Assembly: GCA_942159475.1 (NCBI GenBank)
Contig: OW804095.1
Span: 96,609,740-96,673,739, forward strand
Origin: Sthenelais limicola
Taxonomy: Eukaryota > Annelida > Polychaeta > Phyllodocida > Sigalionidae
DNA length: 64,000 bases
Direction: 5' to 3'
Positions 49,371-61,700 of the stretch are shown here, piece by piece. The notes under the pieces were generated by a model. It made no database searches. It was given only the letters and a program-made list of their open reading frames with translations, and was not told where the DNA came from. Within the stretch, counting starts at the first letter, position 1. Each line of letters starts with the position of its first letter. A program made the translations under genes and the position numbers.

Positions 49371-50168
49371 GCCGGCTTTAAAGCCGAAACACTATTTAGG
49401 AAACAATTTTTTTTTTTTTCAAATAGCAGGAACATTATAGTCTTTATAGTCTTCTGCAGCATTATAATGATCGACATCATTATTTACCACCAGAAACATA
49501 AGAAAAGACCGTCAGTTTCTCTCTTACAAGGAGGCAGACATATTGGTGACCAACAGCGCCACTGGTGGTAATTGACGTGTATTGATGACGTCACTGAACC
49601 ACTAGGTGTGACTGGTCACCTTACTCGGGCCATATATGTACACAAACATTGAACGTAAAGCTGCTTAGTTTGAAGCATTGATACATACATAATTGTATGA
49701 TGTATTAATAGTGAAAAGATTTGGATATTCATACTAATATAAACAAGTCATAAATACACCTTATTTACCCAAGAGACCCCCGATTTTAGTGTGCAACTCT
49801 CCTCTTGCTGTGCCAAAAGTGAACGCCACAAATGGTGGCGGCGGCAATGTTTTGACACATTCAATCCTCTCCCCTGCCTCACCCTAATCCCACATAGCTT
49901 TAACATTTTCCCCTGCATTTATGTATTGCATATTCAGACTCAAAGGCAACCCATTGTACAATGCTCATCATTTGTTTATACAGAATAATGGCTCAAATCA
50001 AATGAAAAGTGGTATGCCCACTAAGGCATGGCAGGGGCAAAAGCCTGTGGCCTCGTTGTGAGTTGTGGTTCATATACGTCATCAGAAGTCATGTGACTTA
50101 CAACAATGGCGGCATCCATACGAGTTGTCTGCTACAATTAATTCCATGTAAAATAGCTCCCCACTTCT

Positions 50169-50756
50169 TTAATAAGTGAGAATTACATAAAATATATAGA
50201 TGAGGTTGTTGGATACGATTTCCCCGCCCAGAAAATGTATACATGATATCCTATGAAGTTTCGGCTTTAAGTGACTCGGTTTTTGGTCTGGGCAGAGGAA
50301 AGTTGCGTTGTGAGGAAGACCTTGTTTGTCGCCGGGATGGGTTAACAGGCTTGTGGGAGAGTTGTTCTTGGGACCTGCTATGCATATTCCCAGAATAGGG
50401 TGGTCTCTACGGTCTTGTAGGGGTAGTAGCCCCAGGGATGACCTTATTCCAGATACGCTGTCAAACTTCCCAGCATGCGAAATAATGCGAATAGCCCTGT
50501 TCTGAAGTCTTTCTAGCTTATCTTGGTTCTGTTGGATAGCAAATTGATAAAAGGCCGAATTGTAGTCAAAATGTGGTATCATCATGGTTTTATAGATTTG
50601 GAGGCTGGTTTTCTTATTGAGGTAGGTTCTGATTTTTGAGAAGGTGTGGATTTTATAATTTACAGTTTTGATTACCTTGTTTACCTGGGCTTGGCAGTTT
50701 AATCTAGAATCGAGTACCGTCCCTAGGTAGGCGTAATTGGGTACTTCATTTAGCAT
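50169..50756 (-). pseudogene. LINE reverse-transcriptase fragment, decayed
   Basis: The minus strand encodes Y-A-Y-L-G-T-V-L-D, then I-x-x-K-I-R-T-Y-L, H-F-D-Y-N-S and L-E-R-L-Q-N-R-A-I-R-I. This is the post-catalytic part of a LINE reverse transcriptase, parallel to the copy at 7909-8667. After about residue 115 similarity fades, suggesting a frameshift. The catalytic core and the element's 5' part are absent. Confidence 0.75.
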
Positions 50757-51029
50757 TTTGTTGTAATGAGGCCGATTACATGGCTAGCTATGTTGGTGAA
50801 CCACATTTGTTGACAGCAAGCATATAGCTATGACATACAAAATTCACCACAATTTCAAATATTGCGGTGGTAGGGGCTCAATGGGGGAAATGATTTAAAT
50901 CCTACTTTTTTTTAGCAAAAGAACCAAAATTGAGTTCATCACAGTAAACCTAAGCCAAGGAGACGCAACTTCTTCAGCGAATTACACAGTAGCACCGTGA
51001 TTACCTGACGTTTTCAAAATAAATTATTT

Positions 51030-51450
51030 CTTTATCATAAACTTGATATAATTATTATTGTTCAGGAACTAGTCAGTACGATATAAAACATCTCGAGATT
51101 GCTTGTAAAAAAATATCAGCAACAGGAATCAAATGTTTTTATTTATGAGAAACCTGCTTCATAAGTTTGATAATTTGATCTTATTGTTCAAAATCTAGTC
51201 CGTACGTTATAGAAATATCTTGACATTGCTCTATTAAAATGTTGAGAATTAATTTTTTTCTCTGGGAGCAATTTTGTTCATGTTTTGAAAAGGTTATATT
51301 AATTATTTCTGTTTTAAATTATCAAAACTTGATATTATGATTCAGGAACTAGTTCAAGCATTATAATTATGTCTTGAGAGTATATGATACAACCGTCAGG
51401 AATAAAAAAAGGTTTTTCTCTATGAGAAATTTGGTTCACAACGATATCTT
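51030..51450 (+). repeat. Degenerate tandem repeat, about 125-155-bp spacing
   Basis: Three diverged copies of ACTTGATAT..TTATTGTTCAGGAACTAGT followed by a run like TATCTTGAGA (anchors about 51061, 51187 and 51342); a further weak copy is near 51778. No coding potential. Confidence 0.55.
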
Positions 51451-53459
51451 TCTATTATCTAATTATTAAATGAGGATATATCATGAGTCATATGGTTGGG
51501 TCACTTAATATAAACTCTGAGTCACGTTGAATGTTTTTTTAAATTCAACAAAAAGTGAGTGGTTGGTTTTAGGCATTTGATGATTATTAGAAACCTTTTT
51601 TGGTTAATATCCTAAAGTGATTTGTGGGATTGGATCATTTTGGCTTTTATGTATTGTTTTGTTTCGGTAAAAACGCCAATAAATGTATTTGACATCGATA
51701 TTGAATAGTTTTTAGTTTCACAACAACGATCTGCAAGCTCAATATTTCAAAATTATTATTTCAGTATTTTCCATCGATTTCATGATTCTAGACCTTGTCC
51801 AAGCGTTGTATCATTGTCTTGACATTATACAGTAAAACTGCCAGCTCCCCTATAGGTTAGTCGTGTGTTGTGGGCAGAGATACCATCGGCGATAAAGCGA
51901 ACTACATCGGGGGACAGCAGTCAACAGTGTTAGCATTGCGGGAGTGTCTGAGAATTACTTATGATGAAAAGACTCAAAAGTACATGAAATGTTTTACATC
52001 CATAAAACCATTGAGACATAGACATACGTTTAAACTTTTGAAAACTGTATTAATATAATATATATCTATTGACCAGAGTCAGGGAAATTAGCAATTTTAA
52101 ACGTCAGGACAGGCTACACAGAAATGTACCCGCTCGCAAAATACCTCTCAATGAATCATTGGAATCTGCTTGATCTCATCTTTTCAAATATCATGATATC
52201 TCAAAATCTATTTTTTGCGACTTGTTCAATTCAATAATTCTTTTATTGCTGAAGATGTTTTACAGTAAGGTAGCCCAACATTCTAAATAAACAAGTGTCT
52301 ATGTAGGTCTTCCGTTGGGTGCCCGATTCTTGCTTCAACTTTTCTTATGTTGTGACTTGTGACCCATTTCCTTGTAACACATCACAAATGTGGTCAAATA
52401 CAATTCTTTTTGATGATTAAAATTGACTTTCAATGAGTTATAGGACATCATACAAACCCTAAAAATAACACTTTCACTCTTCAATTTTTCTAAACACTGA
52501 ATATCTCAATGGTCATTACAAAGTGGGGGAATTGGTCATTAAATTTGATGTGCTCTGGGCCACGGGAACCATGTTATAGAAAAACGCTTTAATCACCGAT
52601 TTTTAACATTCCCAACAAAAGTATATATGTTGACAATGTGCAGAGCAAAAATTAATACCTGATGGCCGATTTTTCTCACTAAATGAGAATGTTTGCGAAA
52701 ATTATCACTCTGGCTAAGTGGCGGGGATTCCCACAGCTATTTTGTACTGGAAGTACCTTAAAAATGTTGTTTACTTTGCTATGGAATTAAACAGAGCAAT
52801 GAGATTTAAATCATGAAATAATATAAATTACTGCACATTTACCAAATGGTATTATTATAGAGGGATGGAATATTTTTCATAATTGTGGCCAAGATCATTG
52901 AGAATCAAGATCGGCATTGGTGAAAAATATAACAAGAATTTGATTCAAGCTATGTCAGGTGTTCTCAAACGTATTTCTAAATGTTTCTATTTACCCTGGA
53001 TTGTTTTTAATTAACGCGAGATGACCACGGCGAAGGCCTGGCAGGTTTCATTTTGAAACTGCCGTAACTAGCTGTAACTGGGCCAGAATGACGCACGGAC
53101 ACAGGACGTCACAAAAATTTGCGCCAACCTCTGCGGCAGGAAGCTGGCTTGCATCTGTTTAAACCTGCTATATAAACGATTATAAAATACTTCCAATATG
53201 ATGATTTTCGGTAAGGAATGCATCCCACAGCCTTCGTCCAGTTCAAATAGACATTATATACGCATCCACTGAGAGCGAATAGTTACGGTACAGCGTTGGG
53301 TACATGAAAATTCGGAAAATACCAAAGAAATATGCGTTTATATGATCAAATCTGGAAAGCCACGGGTAAAGGAGGTTCCATTGTTGTACTGGATTTCTGT
53401 AATTTTGACTACTCATAAATGTGTTTAGCGATCGGCAAGTGCCACTTTAACCGGTTCAG
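51451..53459. other. Gene-poor stretch, nothing recognised
   Basis: No gene, RNA or clear repeat beyond the weak satellite-like copy near 51778. Confidence 0.55.
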
Positions 53460-53702
53460 TGCCCTATTGACGGGACAAAGGGGTTGTAGTTAGTTCCTAC
53501 ACCAATGCTATATTTAACAAGTTTTATAATTTAGATTTTATATGATCCGTTTTTTTCACTTACTTTGAGTGTAATTTACTTTAAGGTGTGAGAGGGGCGT
53601 CAGGCGTACGTAGTGAGAAACGCTTTTCTAGCATATTTGACAATTTCAAGGACATTTAATAGAATTGAAGGCCCATTTTTCAGGCCCCGCGGAGACCCTT
53701 CA
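53460..53702 (+). repeat. Dispersed repeat, copy A (downstream of RPL21)
   Basis: About 240 bp matching 54110-54411 in the same orientation. Shared landmarks are GGGGTTGTAGTT, ACCAATG, AAGGTGTGAGAGGGGCG, TTTCAAGG or TGTCAAGG, and finally TTTTTCAGGCCCCGCGGA or TTTTCCAGGCCCCGCGGA. Confidence 0.75.
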
Positions 53703-53847
53703 AGTAGCGTGTAAAATGGTGGACAGGCAACACTATTTCTAAATGATTACTGATCCGGGCTGGTAACAGTAAAAAGAATTTTGATGCAACAGAGATAAAT
53801 CGCCAAATGAAGACACAAACAAGGACTATTTTTTCCCTCTTCACATG

Positions 53848-53853
53848 TTTATT
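53848..53853 (-). terminator. RPL21: Candidate RPL21 polyadenylation signal
   Basis: AATAAA on the minus strand, 18 bases after the RPL21 stop codon. The short 3'UTR fits a ribosomal protein gene. Confidence 0.7.
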
Positions 53854-53871
53854 GCCACCGATGATCAATGT

Positions 53872-56800
53872 TTATGCAACGAATTGGTATTTGATGGGTC
53901 TGACGAGTTCTGGCAGGTTGTTCTTTGTGGTAACAAAGTGAGCGGGCTTGGGTCCTCTGGGCTGTAATGAAGACAAACCTGATGAATCTTGGCCCATTTG
54001 ATGGTATAGAGTAGGACAACATGCAGTTCAATATGCCAAAATCATACTATAACAGGGTATCCGCACCTTTGGACTAACGAATTTCAAGGCTTTTTCAGAT
54101 ACACATAAATGATTTGGAACCAGGGGGTTGTAGTTTTTGTTTTTCATAGACCAATGATGCATTTAACAGGTTTCATATCAATCACCGTTTTTCAACTTTT
54201 ACTTTACAAGTAACTCTGTGGAAGGTGTGAGAGGGGCGAATCAAGTGAACAATAGAAACTAAAAAATGTCAAGGAAATTTAATGGATTCCAACAGGATTC
54301 AAGGCCTGTATAATGATCCCCCCCCCCCTTTCGACCGAAATGCCCATTTTACAGGCATTGAATTTATTCCTCCAAATCCAAGGCTTTTCCAGGCCCCGCG
54401 GAAACCCTATATAATATTTGACTGCAGCGATAAGTGACTATTGCAGGTATGCGCATTCTCTTGAAAGGTAGTGCAGTGAAAAATTCAAATTTTCGGTCAC
54501 ATTGGTTTTTCTTTAAGATACTCAATGAACATTCAAAACCAGTTTTATATTTCAATATTTTCATATGGTAGGGCATATAATAAATAGCGAATAGAACACA
54601 AAGAGCAAGAATAAGCTAAAACGGATGTTCTGTTTGCACTTACGTTGCGTCTGGTGTCAACCTTGACGCCCCTAGTCTTAGCCTCTTTCTTCATTATATC
54701 GTTTTGCTTGACACGGTTCAAGAATTCCTGGCGACAGTTAGAGTGCTTGACGTGCTCAATTCTGATGTTCAGGCGCTTGGCAAGGATCTTTCCCCTTGAA
54801 ATAGAAAAGCGACATGGTTAAGATCATTGATAGGATGCGCAAAATACTCGTGTCTGGGTCTTCATCTAATAGTGTGTGGTTATAAGAGGTCGGTGGCGTG
54901 TAATTGCTGGTCAAGCTGACTAACCTCACAGCCGCCAACATCTTTGATATGGGTTGGTTTATGCACATAGTATTCACACCATAAGAAAATTTTGAAATAT
55001 ACACATCAAATGATGCAGGTGCATATCTCCCCCCACCCCCACCCCCTCTCCCTCTATTTATTGTAGCCTCGGCCCATACATGTTTATAATTAACCAACAT
55101 ACTCTCTACTAGTAAAAGGCATAAATTGCAAACATCCACTGCTGAGGATGCTACGATCTTTGCTTTGTGGAGAGAGAGCCCGTCAGTCACAGTCTACGGT
55201 ATATTATACCAGCTGCAAAGCCCCGACTGGTCAGATTCAGCCTTATAATTCTAGCGGCCTGAACGCAAGGGAGCACGGCAGACAAAGCAGGCAGTGGATC
55301 TGAGATGGGACATGCATGAACGGTTTTCGCATACATTACATTTCAACATTTTCATAGGTAATTTGAGGGAAATATAGGAAGTTAATCGATGACAATTCGA
55401 GAACTTGCATCCCTGCAACACTATGTCTATAATCCAGAGATGTGAAACAATAAAACGAACATACATACATACATACAGCTCACGGGAGGTGAAAGGAAAT
55501 CAAGAGAGGTGAAGTGAAAAAAACGCTAATATGAAACAAAAAATATGCCTCAAGTGTACTTCTTATATAAAACAATAAATAAAAATAAAACACAAGTAAA
55601 AAGCAAACAACTTACTTTACACGTTTGTTGACGATTACGCCTACAGCATGTTGTGTAACGTTGAAGACGCGACCAGTTCTACCGTGGTAAGCTTTGTATG
55701 GCATACCTTTTTGGATGGCACCATCAGCCTAAAAACAGGAATATTGTGGTAAGAAAACAGGTCAACAGACTGCAATAATGTTTCAAGATTTCAAGGGGGC
55801 AATATTATTATGGGCTACTTAAATGATTGAATGGGTGAGATGTAAACGGCGCCATGTTTGACTTGAAATCAAATGACAGGAAGAGGGAATCAGGGAGCAT
55901 TTAGTGAGCTTCCCTGAGCTCTCCTGAGACATTCAAGATGGCACCTTAATTTGAGCGGGAACAAAGAGAACTTGTACTTTAATGACTGCTCCCTTTGGAA
56001 CAAGAAGTGCACAAGGTGGTCCAGTGATTTTTAAAATGGAGGGCTGGTTTTCGAATAAAGATTATTACTGAAAACCCTGTGTATTTGTGGATTACATGTT
56101 ATATAAAGTTGCCTTGGGGCGAGTTAACATTGTGGCGTATGGCCAAGCACTTGAGGTGGATATCCTGCCTAGTCAACAATGTCAGGAGGAGTGATGGAAC
56201 ATTGACAGTGGATTTTCATCATTTAAAAATGATAAGTTGTGATATAGATATGGAATGCAAACCCATTGATACCGTATACACTTGTAGCGGAAATGTGCAT
56301 TATAGCTTGTGGCTTTGCCACTTGCGACGACACTGTGCATGATATCCACGAGCAAACAACTTATCGGTGTATTTCATCTAATCATCAATATAAATTTTGG
56401 TTCAAATCATTATTATATGATATAAGTAGGCCTACATGAACAACAACCCATTTTGTGCTGAGTCTAGAAGTTGAATATAATCAATGTCACTGTTGAAATA
56501 CTCCAGTGTTTAAAGTATGGTATCAATATTTTTCAGGAAATGTGTGAATAGTACCTTGCTATAGTGAGTGCCGCACCCACAGTGGTTGTTTAATATCCCC
56601 CTAGAGTGAGCCAAGTATAGCAATTAGCCAAGTATAGTAATAGCAGTTTAGGTGCCATCCATGTACCCCAGCCCTCCTGATTTCCCAGGAAAGCTGCTAG
56701 CTATAGTTTAGCGCCCTATTCCTTGAGAGTAAAGGGGGTAGGTCGAAGAAGGAATTGGAGGACAGACCACATGTATTAACCATTAAATGTCACTGTCCAC

Positions 56801-57521
56801 CGCCTCTGCCGATAGACCAGAACAGGATTAGAGATCTGATATCCTATTACTGCTAAGACAGGAGGAACTATCATAAAAATTTGGTCGAGGGGGCAGAGCC
56901 ATGCCATGGCCCAGCTGGTCTTTTATGAGGGTTTTAACAGATTAACAAGAACTAATGGTCATTCCCTCTTCCACTCCTCGAGATCAGAGAGAAAACACTG
57001 GTGTCTAATTAACCTGTCATAAACTATAGAACTAGTGTGTAAAGGATTCCTGATATTTCAGGACGCTGGGGTGAGTGCAGGATGAGTGTAAGACATACAC
57101 AGGCAGGGTTAGAGGGGTTGGAGCTATGACAGGTTAAGACCCAAAGAAAGCTCTTTGGATTATTGGTCACCAAAGAGTTGGTGAATTATTGAGTTCGGGA
57201 AAACAACAAAATAATCATTTATGAAAATTACATTGATAATAATACATGAGTTGGAAAAATGCTATGAAAAATCCTTTAAAAGGGGGAAAATGCGATTTCA
57301 GGAATACTTTGAGCACTGAACACTCCTAATATAACCATACAATTTTGAAGTCTGAGAGCAAGAAAACAGATACAATTATTTCACTTATTTACCTTAATGT
57401 CTACGATATCACCACGTTTGTAGACTTTCATGTAAGTTGACAACTTAGTAACTCCATGGTGACGGAAGTTCCTGGAGAACATGTACCGTGTACCACGGCG
57501 GTATCCCTTTGTGTTAGTCAT
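53872..57521 (-). CDS. RPL21: Ribosomal protein eL21, four coding exons
   Basis: Minus-strand exons in reading order: 57521-57393 (ATG at 57521), 55728-55616, 54794-54644 and 53961-53872 (TAA). They sum to 483 nt, 160 residues, the usual length of eukaryotic eL21. The start [17 protein letters not shown] and the blocks [23 protein letters not shown] and R-I-E-H-V-K-H-S are family signatures. It is a structural protein of the large cytosolic ribosomal subunit. The ATG is near the start of its exon, in a GCCACC context. All frames are intact, so it is functional rather than a processed copy. The acceptor of the third coding exon ends CAAG, which is slightly unusual. I looked for C/D snoRNAs in its introns and found none convincing. 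Confidence 0.97.
54110..54411 (+). repeat. Dispersed repeat, copy B (inside the last RPL21 intron)
   Basis: Second copy of the repeat at 53460-53702, about 60 bp longer because of an insertion with a C10 run. The two copies bracket the last RPL21 exon. Confidence 0.75.
55729..57392 (-). other. RPL21: RPL21 intron between first and second coding exons
   Basis: 1.66-kb intron with no recognised exon, element or snoRNA. A short open frame at 56079-56342 on the plus strand has no known motif. Confidence 0.6.
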
Positions 57522-58444
57522 GGTGGCAACTGAAAAATGGATGAAAAATATCAAGTTAGTTGTCATGTAAACTAGTGTACAGAAGTACGGTAGATTATTA
57601 TACTAGTAGTAATAGATCCTTGACAATACATTCAGTAGCCTGCAGATCTTTCCTTGGCAGAATTAGGCGACAAATAATTTTTCATCTCTACGTTATCAGA
57701 CAGTGCTCACTAATTTGTATAATTTGAGCCAACAGAAATGGACAACCAATTTTTTCGGCATTTTGTTTATTTGCAGGCATACTGACAGGGTCAGTGCCAA
57801 AATAATGGCTGCGCATTCAGCATATGCCTAATCATATATGGCCCATGGCCATGCATATTTAGGACATTTTAAAAGTTTAATATCATTTTTTAAAAAATGA
57901 CTTGACAGGGTCTGATAACTTAACAAAGGGTAGAATTTACACTGAATCCAATTCAAACTTTAGATGAGATCCACTTTCGGACACCTTCCGGACCTTAGCC
58001 CGACTCTTAGCCTAGGCTGTGGCCGAGTAGGCTAGTGCCAGTGGTAGCTAGGCCTAGGGGTTAGCGGACTTCTTTAGATCTATAGCAATTTAATTTCCAT
58101 CGCCATATTATAGAGGCAACAGCAAAGTGCAAATGCAACACGACTAAGAAAATTAGACCTCAAAAGTCGCTATGGGAACGGGAAAGCGAGGGGATGACAC
58201 TTCTGTCACGCTGTCAGCGAGCAAGTGTATGAAACATGTGCGCCATGCGGCACCTCCAACGACCCACCTCAGAAAATTGTAGGGTCGAACACAGGTATTA
58301 ACCGAGCGTATCCTGACATAAACCGATGTCACCAATAAAATATAAACCTGTCGGAAATTGTATGGAATAATATCGAGAAATATGAGAAGCATTCCTGTCT
58401 AAATAGCATTTAAAATTTCGAAGTCAACAAGCAAGACACCTCAC

Positions 58445-58471
58445 CTTTGGGAAGATGGCTACCGGAAAGGG
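58445..58471 (-). other. RPL21: RPL21 non-coding first exon with 5'TOP motif
   Basis: On the minus strand CCCTTTCC (from about 58471) begins a 27-nt exon ending AAAG before a GTGAGG donor. An unbroken pyrimidine run at the start is the 5'TOP signature of ribosomal protein mRNAs, which couples their translation to mTOR signalling. The exon joins the acceptor at 57530-57531, 8 bases before the ATG. The exact start base is inferred. Confidence 0.8.
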
Positions 58472-58683
58472 CGATATCACGTTGTTGATCTCGTTAGTAC
58501 GAGATTTGGTGGCAAATTTTTTACAAAAAAATATCGACATAAACCGTGTCTTCACTATGGTAGGAATATAATATAAAAGTCTCGATGTATTATGGAGAAA
58601 AGACATATTAAATTTATTTTTTAAATATTATAAAAGCTACCAACTCATACCCAGAATTCCCTGTCATGTTTATGTCAGGGAGC
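58472..58683. promoter_or_regulatory. Probable bidirectional promoter, RPL21 / USP12-46
   Basis: About 210 bp separates the RPL21 TOP start (minus) from the 5'UTR of the USP gene (plus). TATAAAAG occurs on the plus strand at about 58570 and 58628; the latter suits USP transcription starting near 58660. No CpG island is evident. Shared regulation is inferred from spacing only. Confidence 0.55.
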
Positions 58684-58723
58684 ATGGCGGACAAGATACA
58701 GCGGTGACTGAAGGCGATGAAAA

Positions 58724-61700
58724 ATGGTAGGATTATCTCTCTTATTCTGTCATGTTTTCTCTATTATCCTCACGCAACATACTGTTCGTATTTGTGGCTG
58801 CTAGTAGGACTATGCACTAGATTACTTAAGATCTGATCAGACCCATTGCGCCTTGCTTTACAACGCTGTCTCCAGTGACAGAAAGGTCAGTTCTTGATGG
58901 CTGACGCATCAACCGGTGGAGATTTCCTCGATAGAAACATTTCTCGGTGGTTGGATCAGTGATGAGCCTATTTTGATGAAGGGCCTTAATACCTACCTTA
59001 TGATATATGTTGTATGCGCATCATAGATTTTGATCAATAGTCACTACTTGTTAGTGTTTATATTGACTAGAACTTTTGTTTATATTGGGCCATCAGTCTG
59101 AAATCGGGAAGAAGTAACGTCAAGACAGTAGTCAGTGGGCGAGGCCGTCATATACTCACCCATAGGCATAGGCATAGTCATTATAGGCATAGTCATAGAT
59201 AGGGTAATTGTTTGTTTACCTTTAGCCATGAAGGCCATCCTAAACACCCTTCCACAGTGTATGCCATATGAAAATAGCGAATTGGTATAGGGTTTATGAT
59301 TCCGCCTTTTGGATTTCTCTTTTGCTTTTGGTATTTTCTTTTGCGATTACGGTACATGTTTATGACATTGTGTCTGTACTGTAGCCCCTACTGTAGTGTA
59401 GTGTAGACTGTAGTGATTATAATTATAGTGTAGTACTAGTACGGTACCGTAACTAGCCTAATATAAATACTTTTATATTACAATGTAAGTTGTAAAAGTC
59501 ATGTATCGAGAAAACCATAACCCTCCGGTCAGATGTAACTTCGTAGCAAGACATTCAACAAATAAAGAAGATTTCAATTTCAATGTCCAATCCTAGTACT
59601 TATTCCTAGTCTCAGTGCCATGGTCTATATGTCTAAATATTACTAGTCACAGACATATACTTGTGCCAGTCTTACTCTTTGAATCATAATGTTTAAAAAA
59701 ATATCTTTAAATAAATCCATTACATTAGAGTAAATATTGCTCCCGTAGGGGGACCAGCATCCAGCCTGTTGTGAACATTAGCCCCCCCCCCCTACACACA
59801 CACACACTTTATTTCCCTGGTTAACTTTGCGTTGATGGCAATCATGCACCACCTGTTTCTGGGCTCTGGCTGTTTTATCCAAGACCTAACCCTCCTAACC
59901 CTGACATCCATACTTAAATGAGAATTATCGCATCTGATGTGAAACTTTGACGAATAAAAATTTTCTGAAAAAGAAATACTTAACTTAAGGAGTGAAGCGG
60001 ATGGAAGGAGTGTAAAGTTAATCCATTTCATTAATCTTAAATAATATTAAAAACAGACTGATAGGCCTACTTATAGCCATATGACTTGTCTGAAATGGCT
60101 AGTCATGTAAATACAAAATATTAGCTGTACACCCAGACCCTGGTGCAATAATATGCTACAGAAACTATATTCGTATGTAACGAAGACTTAACATAGGGCC
60201 TACTAATGTAACATTATTAATGACAAATACAGTCATTGTAACTGGGAGTTAAATAAAAAATAATGAAAACCATGCCATGATACAGGATTAATTTGTATAT
60301 CAACTCCTGAAGAAGGTCTGCTTAAGACCGAAACGTTGAATAATCAATAAAACAAAAAAAACTACCTTTCACTCTTGGTGTTTGCTAGTGATTTTACAAC
60401 TAATTTATACATTGTTCATCGTAGAAATGATTTTTTTCCTAACCAACATTTAGGAATAATGTAAAGATTTATGACAGTAAAATATCCTACAATGGAAATT
60501 ATCAAATTACTGTTATATTTCTTTATTCATATCTATATATCAATGATCAAGGTGTACATAACTAGCCTATTCTAGTGAACTATATATGATAATCCCTAAC
60601 CTTGACAATATGTGACAATGAAAATCGTCACAGATTAATGTTCTTTAATCCGCTTTAATCCGTCATAGATTATGATGTCACGTAGATCCTGAGCGTTACC
60701 TCAGATCAGTGGTAGCACCGCAAAGCGAAAGTCGAAAGCGAAAATTATATTTTGAATTATATTTTGTATTTACATGACTTCACGGAATAATTTTTTGTAT
60801 CAATCAATTAATACGTCTGGCTGACTCAGGAAAGACCAACTTTCCCTATACTAAATAATATTGTTACATAAATAAATATTGGAAGTTTGTTGGTAATGCT
60901 TTATACAAGGATTTCCTTTTATACATATTTCTGCGAGGTGTGAACTTCCCTCACTGGTGTTTCACCCAAGAAATAATATTCCCCCGACTCTTGGTCTAGA
61001 TGTCTAAAGATAACTGTGTGACTCTAAGCTTTGCTTAATCTTTAACCTAGACTCTGGGCTAAAGGTTCAATTCAATTCAAAAATCCTTTATTTATTATCC
61101 TTTACAATTCAATCGCTTATTTCTAGTAACTAGGTCTCCCAAAGAGTGCCGTTTTCTTTGTTGAGTTTTATAATTAACAGGAAATGTTACAAAATAGACC
61201 CGTCTTGAAATGATTATTGGTTAGCGTTACATATTTGTGGCCTACATGTAACCTGTAAGACGTGTTTACTGAAATACTAATGGGCAGGTAGAAATTATGT
61301 ATGACCACCCTCCTTGACTTTTGTTTATTTATCAAATGTGTGTAGTGGGGGTAGGGTTGGGGTCGGCTTCCCCATCTCATCCCTCTCTCTCTCTTTCCCT
61401 CTGAGTTGATCACATTACTATTTCAGTCGATGCTTTGGAACATAACAACACAGCACAACTTCCAGAGTGAAACAGCCACAACTATGAACAATTAAGTACC
61501 TGACCAAGGGACCACATAATTTATTTGTGATATATGATATTAATTCGGGAGTGAACGGCGTATACTAGAGCAGGGTATGCCCGTTCCACTGACCTGGGTT
61601 TCCAATACATTACAGTACCCACGGTGACATGTCAACACATCGCCGATGGGTGCTCTGGCTGCCCAGGGAGTTGCCCGGGACGATTGACATTACCCGATTT

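Noticed and set aside
55251..55466. Minus-strand open frame with several Cys (CxxC-like)
   Set aside because: Inside an RPL21 intron; the cysteines do not form a recognised finger and there are no supporting splice sites.
53872..58444. Intronic C/D-box snoRNA in RPL21
   Set aside because: An ATGATGA-like box exists near 56217 on the minus strand, but the only nearby CTGA is about 40 nt away and there is no terminal stem.
58717..58726. ATG at 58717 as the USP start
   Set aside because: After splicing it reads only a few codons to a stop; the ATG at 58724 gives the family N-terminus.
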